A stretch of 5,251 nt of DNA from Desulfobacterales bacterium (GTDB lineage: Bacteria > Desulfobacterota > DSM-4660 > Desulfatiglandales > Desulfatiglandaceae), in assembly GCA_022013615.1 (NCBI GenBank), contig JAKLQB010000791.1:1-5251 (forward strand). The letters run 5' to 3'. Position 1 is the stretch's first letter, and each line of letters begins with the position of its first letter. Of this stretch, positions 1 to 5,251 are shown piece after piece. Below the pieces are notes generated by a model that was not told the DNA's origin, did no database searches, and worked only from the letters and a program-made list of their open reading frames with translations. A program made the translations under genes and the position numbers.

Positions 1-131
1 ATTTCCTCCTGCACAATCTTGCTTGCATCAGCGGCATTATCTGCCACAAAGACCTCAAAGTTGTTATCTTCCAATGCCTTCTTGACCTCGCTCAGGCGCT
101 TCTGCCAATAGTTTTCAACAGGTTTATCCAT
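1..131 (-). CDS. LUD-domain (LutC/YkgG-like, DUF162) protein, N-terminal fragment
   Basis: Only the first 43 codons are inside the window; the gene runs off the left edge. The translation begins MDKPVENYWQKRLSEVKKAL and continues with an NNFEVFVADNAADASKIV segment. This helix followed by an 'F-E-V-F-x-A-x-N-A-x-D-A' strand is how I recall the start of LUD-domain (formerly DUF162) lactate-utilisation-type proteins common in sulfate reducers and other anaerobes. The start is supported by a purine-rich GAGGGAG ribosome-binding site 6 nt upstream of the ATG. It lies 80 nt downstream of the MBL-fold gene on the same strand, so it is either the last visible operon member or has its own promoter in the AT-rich gap. 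The LUD family includes LutB/LutC of lactate oxidation, but many anaerobe members are stand-alone with unknown substrates, so I do not assign lactate utilisation. Family call is by recognition of a short N-terminus. Confidence 0.65.
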   Translation of the reverse strand, partial: MDKPVENYWQKRLSEVKKALEDNNFEVFVADNAADASKIVQEE

Positions 132-157
132 TTCGTTCTCCCTCTGTTAATATGTTA

Positions 158-177
158 TATAACTTTAAACGGTTATA
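158..177. promoter_or_regulatory. AT-rich inverted repeat upstream of the LUD gene
   Basis: TATAAC (158-163) and GTTATA (172-177) form a perfect 6-bp inverted repeat with an 8-nt centre, 27 nt upstream of the LUD-gene start. A smaller TTAG/CTAA repeat lies at 181-192. The spot is right for an operator or a -10 region of a leftward promoter, since TATAAC also resembles a -10 box on the minus strand. I found no convincing -35 partner. In an AT-rich spacer such a repeat can arise by chance. Confidence 0.2.
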
Positions 178-211
178 ATTTTAGCTTTCTAATTCCCTAT
201 TCCATGCCCTT

Positions 212-1171
212 TCAGGTGAGTGTGTAAAGTGAACCCACGCTGTTGAGTATAAAGGAAGAAGGAAATTCCTCAGAAAATCGCTTAATGGCCTTCCAGCCCG
301 TGCAGTGCATAGGCACAAGCACTTTTGGCCCCATCTTTTTCAATTCATTGACGGTTTCTTCAATGATCGGTTCGAACGATGTCCCAGAGAGATGAAATCC
401 TCCAAGGACCGCATAGACTTGCTCTATGCCGGTCATTTTTCGTGCATACAGGATTGTATTGATAATGCCCGCATGGCTGCAACCCCCTATGATCACCAGG
501 CCTTTCCCTTTGAGGTTAATAACCAGGGCCTGGTCGTCAAGAATGGAGTCTTTCTCTAACTTGCCGTCTCGCTCTATGACCGCATTAGGAAGGCCCTTTT
601 CAAACTTTGTAACACGTTCCACATCACCTGTTACCATGACCCCATCATCGGCTAGAAGGGACGGAGTCTTCTTTGCCAGAAGTTCAATGTTTCGGGCCTC
701 CAGATCCGCCTTTATCAAAGTTTGGGGAAAGAGGAGCTTTCGGCCATCGTCGAGGCCAAAATACCGAGGTGCTATGAAGGCGTCCGGGTGAACCACCAGA
801 GGAATGCGTTTGCCAATTCTATCAAGGAGTTGGTAAAGGGACCCCGTGTGGTCCATATGTCCGTGGCTCAGGACAATGGCGTCTATCCCTTCTGTGTCCA
901 CTTCCAATTGCCCCAGATTGTGTGGGACGCCAATCTTGTTGTAGCCGGTATCAAAAAGGATAGTATGTCTTCTTTCTCCCTGATATACGGTGACGAGCAG
1001 TGAAAGCCCATGTTCTGCCAGAAGGGCGTCTGTGGGGATTTCTCCTCCCTTGCCATGTGGGGGACGGGTGACTACATCTGTATTTCCGAGCAAAACATCT
1101 ACATAGTTATCTATGATCGTGAGGATTTCTACACGGTCTGACTCTTTTAATGTAACAGATAATTGATTCAT
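212..1171 (-). CDS. MBL-fold metallo-hydrolase, COG1237 / dihydropterin-ribofuranosylaminobenzene-phosphate synthase-like
   Basis: A 319-residue metallo-beta-lactamase-fold protein, probably cytoplasmic (no signal peptide). The metal-binding motif H-x-H-x-D-H is intact as SHGHMDHTG: H103, H105, D107, H108. Further likely ligands are H233 in GGCSHAG and H260 in GGFH, with a PMHCTG motif at 287-292. An LFDTG segment at 72-76 precedes the first motif, as in the fold generally. The GGCSHAG, GGFHL and PMHCTG set is typical of COG1237, named after a methanogen protein related to 7,8-dihydropterin-6-methyl-4-(ribofuranosyl)-aminobenzene-5'-phosphate synthase; most bacterial members have no proven substrate. 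A strong AGGAG sits 8 nt before the ATG, overlapping the 3' end of the DUF169-CoaE gene, whose stop codon is only 4 nt upstream of this start, so the two are almost certainly co-transcribed. Fold and metal site are secure; the reaction is not. Confidence 0.9.
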   Translation of the reverse strand: MNQLSVTLKESDRVEILTIIDNYVDVLLGNTDVVTRPPHGKGGEIPTDALLAEHGLSLLVTVYQGERRHTILFDTGYNKIGVPHNLGQLEVDTEGIDAIVLSHGHMDHTGSLYQLLDRIGKRIPLVVHPDAFIAPRYFGLDDGRKLLFPQTLIKADLEARNIELLAKKTPSLLADDGVMVTGDVERVTKFEKGLPNAVIERDGKLEKDSILDDQALVINLKGKGLVIIGGCSHAGIINTILYARKMTGIEQVYAVLGGFHLSGTSFEPIIEETVNELKKMGPKVLVPMHCTGWKAIKRFSEEFPSSFILNSVGSLYTLT

Positions 1172-1175
1172 TACT

Positions 1176-2600
1176 CTAACTCCTTTCCCTCTCTTTCTGA
1201 AACTCCTTTAGCTTAATCCAGAGATCCTCCACCTGCTGTTTAGTCTCTTCAAGCGAGTGCTCATTATGGATCACATAATCAGCATATCCTACCTTTTCGG
1301 CAATGGGCAATTGGGCCTTGAGTATATTGGCTGCCTCCTCCTTACTGATACCGTCCCGCTCGGCTAAACGTTCTACCTGAAGCTCTTCAGGGATGTAAAC
1401 CACCATGAGTTTGTGAAATCTGTACTGCAAATTTAACTCAATCATAAGCGGGATCACTACAGGTATTATCGCACCGGGGGTCTTTTCCGCAATCTCGTTC
1501 ACCTGTCTTACAAATTCCTCGCTGATGCGGGGGTGTGTAAAGCTTTCAAGTTTTTTTCTTTTTTCCAGATCCCGGAAAACAATAGTTGAGAGCTTTTTCC
1601 TGTCTAAGTTGCTATCTTCCTGAAGCACCTGCTTCCCGAAGTAGTCAACAATTTCTTTCCAGGCAGGTTCTCCGGGTTCTACTACCTTCCTTGCAATTAA
1701 ATCAAAATCAATGATGGGTGCCCCCAGTTCTTCTAACATATTGGCGACCGCGGTTTTTCCACTGGCAATGCCGCCAGTTACGCCCAGGAGCAAACGGTTG
1801 TCTTTTCCCCGGATAGTCTCAAGCTCATCCAAACCGCTGTAGGACATGGGAAAAGCAGTGGTGAGATCTCTTTCAGCGCCAGCAAAACTGATGGGGTAGC
1901 GAATCCCTCGGCGGTAGAGGGTCTCCATGCCTCCAAGTGCTTTTTCCATCATTCCTGCGGGCAAGGCCATGACAAGATCTTCATCCTGGGCATGTCCATA
2001 GCGACGCTCTCCATAGCATGGAATAGTCAATGAAGGCTTGCCGGTCAGATAACATCGGGCAATGGCATCCGAGCAGGAGGACTCTCCAACGCAAAAAAAC
2101 TGCATAACTTCGTAGTCTTCAAATTGCAGGGAATTGATCAAAAGCATCATCTGGGCCGGATTTGCATAAATAAGAACAATGTCGGGTTCAAAGGGATTGT
2201 ACACCAACGGAGCCATGGCTACGGCTTCATATTTTCCCAAAGGAAGACGTGGGATGGATGCCTCATACCGTTTCCCGTCTTCCCTTGTCTTGACCCAGAC
2301 AATACTGCGGAATGTGCCATCCTTACACGCCTCGGGGATATCGGTGAGGCCAATAATTGAGGGGCACGTGGGATTCATGAAATCATCCAGCTCAGCTCCA
2401 ACAGTCCAATCAAAGTTTCTTACAAGTGTGATTAATTGACAGAGTGTGACCTTATGCTCGGCTCTCCGTATAAAAGGGATCTCATTAAGGTCCCCCTTTT
2501 TCTCCAGCATCTTGAATCCCACCGGGAAGGACTTAAGCCTCATTAACAGTTCCATTCTTCTGATGATCTTTTCCCAGTCGTGCTTTTTCTCCGTATTCAT
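1176..2600 (-). CDS. coaE: DUF169 domain fused to dephospho-CoA kinase (CoaE)
   Basis: A 474-residue two-domain protein. Residues about 1-265 match DUF169 (COG2043), a family of unknown function seen in archaea and anaerobic bacteria; Cys-rich stretches include C79, C170, C176, C183 and a PCYGERRYGHA motif near 194-204. Residues about 270-474 are a full-length CoaE, which phosphorylates dephospho-CoA with ATP in the last step of CoA synthesis. The P-loop GGIASGKT is at 276-283. IIDFDLIARKVVEPG follows, with D300 aligning to the probable catalytic Asp33 of E. coli CoaE. A THP motif (355-357), IPLMIE (383-388), RLAERDG (411-417) and the AQLPIAEK/ADYVIHN tail (429-445) complete the family pattern. 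Stand-alone CoaE is about 200 residues, so nothing is missing. The ATG overlaps the upstream PHP gene's stop as ATGA, with GAGGTGA about 9 nt ahead, indicating translational coupling. Whether this is the cell's only CoaE cannot be seen here. Confidence 0.9.
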   Translation of the reverse strand: MNTEKKHDWEKIIRRMELLMRLKSFPVGFKMLEKKGDLNEIPFIRRAEHKVTLCQLITLVRNFDWTVGAELDDFMNPTCPSIIGLTDIPEACKDGTFRSIVWVKTREDGKRYEASIPRLPLGKYEAVAMAPLVYNPFEPDIVLIYANPAQMMLLINSLQFEDYEVMQFFCVGESSCSDAIARCYLTGKPSLTIPCYGERRYGHAQDEDLVMALPAGMMEKALGGMETLYRRGIRYPISFAGAERDLTTAFPMSYSGLDELETIRGKDNRLLLGVTGGIASGKTAVANMLEELGAPIIDFDLIARKVVEPGEPAWKEIVDYFGKQVLQEDSNLDRKKLSTIVFRDLEKRKKLESFTHPRISEEFVRQVNEIAEKTPGAIIPVVIPLMIELNLQYRFHKLMVVYIPEELQVERLAERDGISKEEAANILKAQLPIAEKVGYADYVIHNEHSLEETKQQVEDLWIKLKEFQKERERS

Positions 2601-3766
2601 CTCTTTGCCTCACCTCTTTGGTTTCTGAATGCGATAGGCGAATACCCCCCTTTTTTGAGGGCCTCAACGAGATCGTTTTCATCCTTAATAGTGTCCGAAA
2701 ATTGCGTTGCATAAATCCCTACTTCGGAGACTTCATGGGCATCACTCCCCCCTGTGGCAGGCAGCCCTATACCTCCTGCTACCTTTGATGCAAAATCATT
2801 CTCTTTTTCGGTAACCTTGCCGTTAAGGACTTCAACGGCATCGACCAATTTGAATAGAGGCCTTTCCATGGCCTTTTCAGGGGTGAGCCCGAGCTGGCCC
2901 ACGCCAAAGGTCAAAAACCCTCTGAAGGGGTGAGCCACAATCATGAAGCCTCCGGCCCTTCGGACTTCCCTCCTGAGTTCCTCAACCTTAATAATGCCCT
3001 GGATATTCTTGTCCAATCCGAACACGACCATGTCTCCCTGGTCAGTGGTAATCTCATTGCCCCTTAGAACCAAAAACCCGTGCTTCTCTCTTAAATCCTC
3101 CACCCGGCCCGGCTCCCACACATAGTTGTGATCTGTCAGGCAGATGCCATCCAGGCCAACCCTTTTGGCTTCCTCAATACACTGATCTACCGGAGCCGAA
3201 CTGCACGGAGAGGCTGGGGACGTGTGCACATGCAAATCAATCATCATGCCCCCTGATATCTCTTTTTTGACAGCAACATACGGACCCTGATCTTTTATTT
3301 CAATATGTTCTCCAGCGGACACCTTGTCGGAGGGGTCGGGCAGCGGTTCATCTTTTAGTGCACCTCTTAAAAAAGCCCTAAATGACAGGTCCTTATTTTT
3401 TGCCTTTACATCCTCCCATTTGGTCAATATGGCCGCTTCTTTTGCAGAATGGCAGCACTCGAGCAAAAGGTTAGCGTAGTGCCGGCATGCCTTTCGACCA
3501 ATAATTTTGTGGACTTTCTGGGAAAAGCCTTTCTCTTTAATACACAGCCCCACTGCCTCCTGAAGGAAAGGAATGGCTCTTGGGCATGCGGGTGTGGTCC
3601 AGCGGTTCCACTTGCCATTTATCTTTAGAATTTCCAGGTCGGAAATCCTTATAGAAACATCTATCTCCAGGCTATAGATGTCGTCGTCCAGGATACCGTG
3701 AGCCATAAAGGTATCCTGGTCTTTCTTCTCAATGCTGACGATCTTGTTACGGGCAAACTTAAGCAT
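2597..3766 (-). CDS. DUF2889-PHP domain fusion protein (putative metal-dependent phosphoesterase)
   Basis: A 389-residue fusion. Residues about 1-115 resemble DUF2889 and align without gaps over 106 residues with the upstream gene's product. A charged, probably flexible linker spans about 118-172. Residues 175-389 are a PHP (polymerase and histidinol phosphatase) domain with its metal-site motifs intact: DLHVHTS (H179, H181), TDHN (D212, H213), GNEITT (E238), AHP (H279) and GGSDAH (D342, H344). The C-terminal EVLNGK...ATGGSDAH...VGIYATQF layout matches the PHP-associated C-terminal region of small stand-alone PHP proteins. Known PHP enzymes hydrolyse phosphomonoesters, nucleotides or nucleic-acid ends; the substrate here is unknown. 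The start is the only ATG available, since an in-frame TGA lies 9 nt upstream. It also matches the paralogue's N-terminus (LKFARN against LKYSRN). The ribosome site is weak: GGAAGGA 12 nt upstream. Its stop overlaps the next gene's start by 4 nt. Confidence 0.85.
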   Translation of the reverse strand: MLKFARNKIVSIEKKDQDTFMAHGILDDDIYSLEIDVSIRISDLEILKINGKWNRWTTPACPRAIPFLQEAVGLCIKEKGFSQKVHKIIGRKACRHYANLLLECCHSAKEAAILTKWEDVKAKNKDLSFRAFLRGALKDEPLPDPSDKVSAGEHIEIKDQGPYVAVKKEISGGMMIDLHVHTSPASPCSSAPVDQCIEEAKRVGLDGICLTDHNYVWEPGRVEDLREKHGFLVLRGNEITTDQGDMVVFGLDKNIQGIIKVEELRREVRRAGGFMIVAHPFRGFLTFGVGQLGLTPEKAMERPLFKLVDAVEVLNGKVTEKENDFASKVAGGIGLPATGGSDAHEVSEVGIYATQFSDTIKDENDLVEALKKGGYSPIAFRNQRGEAKR

Positions 3767-3821
3767 ACCTACTCATATTCCTTCCGTCATTTATGAGCCC
3801 CCTTCAACCTCTTGCTTGTCA

Positions 3822-4325
3822 TTACACTGGTGGTTCAATTCCCTCCACAATAGGGCTACCCGGTGCAAATGCTGCGCAGCGGTTATATAATCTCATATTT
3901 TCCCTGACCATTTGAGCATAGAATTCCTTCGCCTTGTCTGCATCTGTCGGTCTCGGTGAACTAATTAATACATCTTTAGTAAAAGATAGAATAACCCCGT
4001 GACAGCACTCTTCCACCATAAAGGCTAACTGTTTGCAATCTGTGGCCTCCCCTATAAGGCCTTCGATGATCTTGAGCATGCCTGGACCTATTCTCACACC
4101 TATCACCTTTTGAAGTGAGTCAGTCGGGTTGAGGCATTCTTCCTGGTAAGCACGGTGGATAACACCACTAATGCCTGTGATCTCAAGATCGGGTAATTTC
4201 ACCATGATTTCGACAAAGGCATCCGTCAGGGTGTCTTGAAGACGGCAGGTAGATCTCATCGTATGATCATCTACTTGCTCAACACTGGTACACCTGTTCC
4301 TGGAGTATTTGAGAATATTTGCCAT
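3822..4325 (-). CDS. DUF2889-family protein, stand-alone
   Basis: A 167-residue protein, first gene of the leftward operon, which I recognise as DUF2889-like; no function is established for that family. It has no signal peptide or membrane segment. It shares about 29 identities over an ungapped 106-residue hand alignment (about 27%) with the N-terminal domain of the next gene, including a PDLEI/SDLEI strand, a central Cys (C64), C97 and an ECCH motif (C107, C108, H109). Conserved Cys and His suggest, but do not prove, metal or thiol chemistry. A tail of about 45 residues, lacking in the paralogue, follows and contains C150. AGGAG lies 10 nt before the ATG. The stop is 55 nt upstream of the next start, so co-transcription is likely. 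Real coding status is supported by the paralogue alignment in the same frame. Confidence 0.8.
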   Translation of the reverse strand: MANILKYSRNRCTSVEQVDDHTMRSTCRLQDTLTDAFVEIMVKLPDLEITGISGVIHRAYQEECLNPTDSLQKVIGVRIGPGMLKIIEGLIGEATDCKQLAFMVEECCHGVILSFTKDVLISSPRPTDADKAKEFYAQMVRENMRLYNRCAAFAPGSPIVEGIEPPV

Positions 4326-4366
4326 AAACCGGACACTCCTATCCTAATCCTTCACAAGCCCCCTTA

Positions 4367-4396
4367 TTCCTAATCTTATTGAGTGGGCTGTGTCAA
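4367..4396 (-). promoter_or_regulatory. Candidate sigma-70-type promoter for the leftward operon
   Basis: On the minus strand, 4396-4391 reads TTGACA, a perfect -35 consensus. At an 18-nt spacing the -10 position reads TAGGAA (4372-4367), which matches TATAAT at only three positions; a better TAAGAT (4378-4373) sits only 12 nt away, which is too close. If used, transcription would start about 35 nt upstream of the DUF2889 start codon. The -35 is good and the -10 poor, so this promoter might need an activator, or may not be the real one. Confidence 0.3.
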
Positions 4397-4477
4397 CCCT
4401 AACGTTTCAAACCCCACCGGCCAAAACCGGTGCGCTCTGATGCGTTTTTCCTCGGTGCAGACCTTGCAGCGTTAGAG
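4397..4477. repeat. Imperfect 81-bp palindrome with two alternative pairings
   Basis: Outer arms CTAACG (4399-4404) and CGTTAG (4470-4475) pair perfectly, followed inward by CAA (4408-4410) with TTG (4464-4466) and CACCG (4415-4419) with CGGTG (4453-4457). The same left CACCGG (4415-4420) can instead pair with CCGGTG (4427-4432) in a tight 6-bp hairpin with a 6-nt loop. The two folds are mutually exclusive. The element abuts the candidate -35 of the leftward operon and lies about 90-170 bp upstream of the predicted sigma-54 start, a usual distance for an enhancer site. It may be a protein-binding site, a dispersed palindromic repeat or a mobile-element remnant; the sequence alone does not decide. 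Confidence 0.5.
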
Positions 4478-4543
4478 TCATATACGAGAAAAAGATATCA
4501 CAAAAATCATCTTGACCTGCTCAAATTGACCCATGCCTTTGGA

Positions 4544-4559
4544 TGGCGTGTGACTTGCA
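4544..4559 (+). promoter_or_regulatory. Sigma-54 (RpoN) -24/-12 promoter
   Basis: The 16-mer TGGCGTGTGACTTGCA matches the sigma-54 consensus TGGCACG-N4-TTGCA at all but two defined positions. The invariant GG (4545-4546) and GC (4557-4558) are separated by exactly 10 nt. Transcription would begin near 4570, giving a leader of about 140 nt before the receiver-kinase ATG at 4711. Sigma-54 promoters require an ATP-dependent enhancer-binding protein, usually NtrC-type, bound upstream. The downstream gene is itself a two-component protein, so regulation by a related phosphorelay is possible but inferred. Alternative sigma-70 boxes nearby (TATAAA at 4593-4598, TACAAT at 4631-4636) lack a -35 partner. 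Confidence 0.6.
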
Positions 4560-4613
4560 ATATTTTCTTACAAATAATCACACAGTTACGGCTATAAAGA
4601 TCATCCGAATAGA

Positions 4614-4643
4614 GCGGCATTAATTTTGCGTACAATTTGCCGC
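4614..4643. repeat. Bulged hairpin / inverted repeat in the kinase leader
   Basis: GCGGCA (4614-4619) pairs with TGCCGC (4638-4643), and AATT (4622-4625) with AATT (4634-4637), leaving a 2-nt TT bulge on the left and an 8-nt loop. The total is ten pairs. No T-run follows, so it is not a typical intrinsic terminator. It lies between the sigma-54 promoter and the start codon, where it could be an operator on DNA or a structure in the leader RNA. Confidence 0.4.
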
Positions 4644-4710
4644 GAGGGACGTGTGAACAAGGACTAAAGAATTCAAACCCAGAGAAGGTAGCTTTTCAAA
4701 CCGAAGGTAA

Positions 4711-5251
4711 ATGGGAACTGTGCGAAAAATCTTAGCTATTTACAATGAACAGGAGAATCTCACTGGCCTCGCCGCATTATTGAAGAATGTCATGCCCGAT
4801 TGTGCCGTGACAACAGCACAGTCAGGAAGCGAAGGTATTGAAAAGGCAAAGGCAGGGTTTCCAGATACGATTCTCCTTGATATGGAGATACCTGAAATAG
4901 AAGGATTTGATGTAATAAAGAGACTTAAATCCGATGAAAACACAAAAGATATCCCTATCATACTTGCGGGTGGAACCATAGATTCCAAAAGTCATGCTAA
5001 AGGATTAGATCTTGGCGCTAACTCTTTTCTTGATAAGTCCATTGATGAAAATGTACTGGTCGCTCAAATCAATGCCTCGCTACGAATGAAAAAAACAGAA
5101 GATCTTTTGCGCAAAGAAAAGGAAAAACTTGAAACCTTACTTCGACGAACACAAAAGAACGAGGCCATCAGTGCGCTCACAGGAGGCATTGCCCACGACT
5201 TCAACAATATCCTCACTGCCATCCTTGGTTACACTGAGATAGCAATGGGCC
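4711..5251 (+). CDS. Receiver domain-histidine kinase hybrid, N-terminal fragment
   Basis: The visible 180 residues start MGTVRKILAIYNEQENL and run off the right edge without a stop. Residues about 5-125 form a response-regulator receiver: phosphoacceptor D57 in ILLDMEIPEIEGFD, and K109 in SFLDKS. A charged helix, likely coiled coil (about 127-150), leads to the H-box ALTGGIAHDFNNILTAILGY, with H162 as the expected autophosphorylated His. The AHDFNN form is common in NtrB-like and hybrid kinases; the ATP-binding domain must lie beyond the window. The receiver is atypical. The usual Asp pair is N12-E13, and the switch Thr/Ser after the fourth strand appears to be Gly (ILAGGT, 84-89). An in-frame TAA directly precedes the ATG, so no earlier start exists. 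The ribosome site GAAGG is close, 3 nt away; GTG at 4720 is an alternative. The protein is probably cytoplasmic, sensing through its receiver or further domains. Confidence 0.88.
   Translation, partial: MGTVRKILAIYNEQENLTGLAALLKNVMPDCAVTTAQSGSEGIEKAKAGFPDTILLDMEIPEIEGFDVIKRLKSDENTKDIPIILAGGTIDSKSHAKGLDLGANSFLDKSIDENVLVAQINASLRMKKTEDLLRKEKEKLETLLRRTQKNEAISALTGGIAHDFNNILTAILGYTEIAMG

Larger units (their letters stand above)
4326..4710. other. Divergent intergenic region (385 bp) between the operon and the kinase gene
   Basis: No open reading frame here looks like a gene on either strand. The region separates the leftward operon from the rightward sensor gene, so it must carry at least one start signal for each. 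From left to right it holds a candidate leftward -35 box (4391-4396), an imperfect palindrome (4397-4477), two TTGACC direct repeats (4512-4517, 4526-4531), a rightward sigma-54 promoter (4544-4559) and a leader hairpin (4614-4643). I see no tRNA, no CRISPR repeat and no recognised riboswitch. Confidence 0.7.

Noticed and set aside
132..211. Terminator between the MBL-fold and LUD genes
   Set aside because: The inverted repeats here are AT-rich with no GC-rich stem and T-tract, so I see no reason to split the operon on this ground.
305..1003. Plus-strand open frames inside the MBL-fold gene
   Set aside because: They lie wholly opposite a gene with intact metal-binding motifs, show no recognisable domain, and are explained as antisense shadows.
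2124..2628. Plus-strand open frames opposite the DUF169 region
   Set aside because: Short, overlapping each other and antisense to a well-supported gene; no family resemblance.
3424..3618. Second minus-strand frame within the DUF2889-PHP gene
   Set aside because: It is a different frame of the same strand inside a domain whose main-frame translation aligns with its paralogue.
4415..4432. Intrinsic terminator
   Set aside because: The CACCGG/CCGGTG hairpin has no adjacent T-run on either strand (the TTTTT at 4444-4448 begins 12 nt beyond the stem), and there is no gene ending nearby to terminate.
4397..4477. Integron attC site
   Set aside because: Outer ends CCCTAAC and GTTAGAG resemble R boxes and CAA/TTG resemble L boxes, but the terminal bases break RYYYAAC/GTTRRRY at both ends, the spacing between AAC and CAA is only 4 nt, about half that of typical attC sites, and no cassette gene or integrase is next to it.
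4740..4988. Minus-strand open frame opposite the receiver domain
   Set aside because: Antisense to a clear receiver domain with phosphoacceptor Asp and conserved Lys; no protein family recognised.

Overview
The window reads as chromosomal DNA from an anaerobic bacterium, most likely a Desulfobacterota (deltaproteobacterial) lineage. This is inferred from the gene set (two DUF2889 domains, a DUF169 protein, a LUD-domain protein, a COG1237-type metallo-beta-lactamase-fold protein) and a good sigma-54 promoter. No rRNA, marker gene or taxon-specific signature is present, so the placement is tentative.

Layout. Positions 1-4325 hold one leftward gene train, read from high to low coordinates: a stand-alone DUF2889 protein (4325-3822), a DUF2889-PHP phosphoesterase fusion (3766-2597), a DUF169-dephospho-CoA kinase fusion (2600-1176), a metallo-beta-lactamase-fold hydrolase (1171-212), and the first 43 codons of a LUD-domain protein (131-1). 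The 4-nt ATGA overlap and the 4-nt gap between the middle genes, with short gaps elsewhere, indicate one operon. Positions 4326-4710 are a 385-bp divergent intergenic region with a candidate leftward -35 box, an 81-bp imperfect palindrome, a rightward sigma-54 (-24/-12) promoter and a leader hairpin. Positions 4711-5251 are the start of a rightward signalling gene with an N-terminal receiver domain and a histidine kinase H-box, cut by the window edge.

How the genes may work together. No gene here has a proven role from sequence alone except the CoaE module, which has the full kinase motif set for the last step of CoA synthesis. The rest combines two metal-dependent hydrolase folds (PHP and MBL) with three uncharacterised domain families (DUF2889 twice, DUF169, LUD). 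The tight packing suggests a common, undescribed pathway, perhaps CoA- or cofactor-linked. The most notable points are the two domain fusions, the tandem DUF2889 pair with shared Cys/His positions, the receiver domain lacking its usual Thr/Ser switch, and the structured intergenic region.
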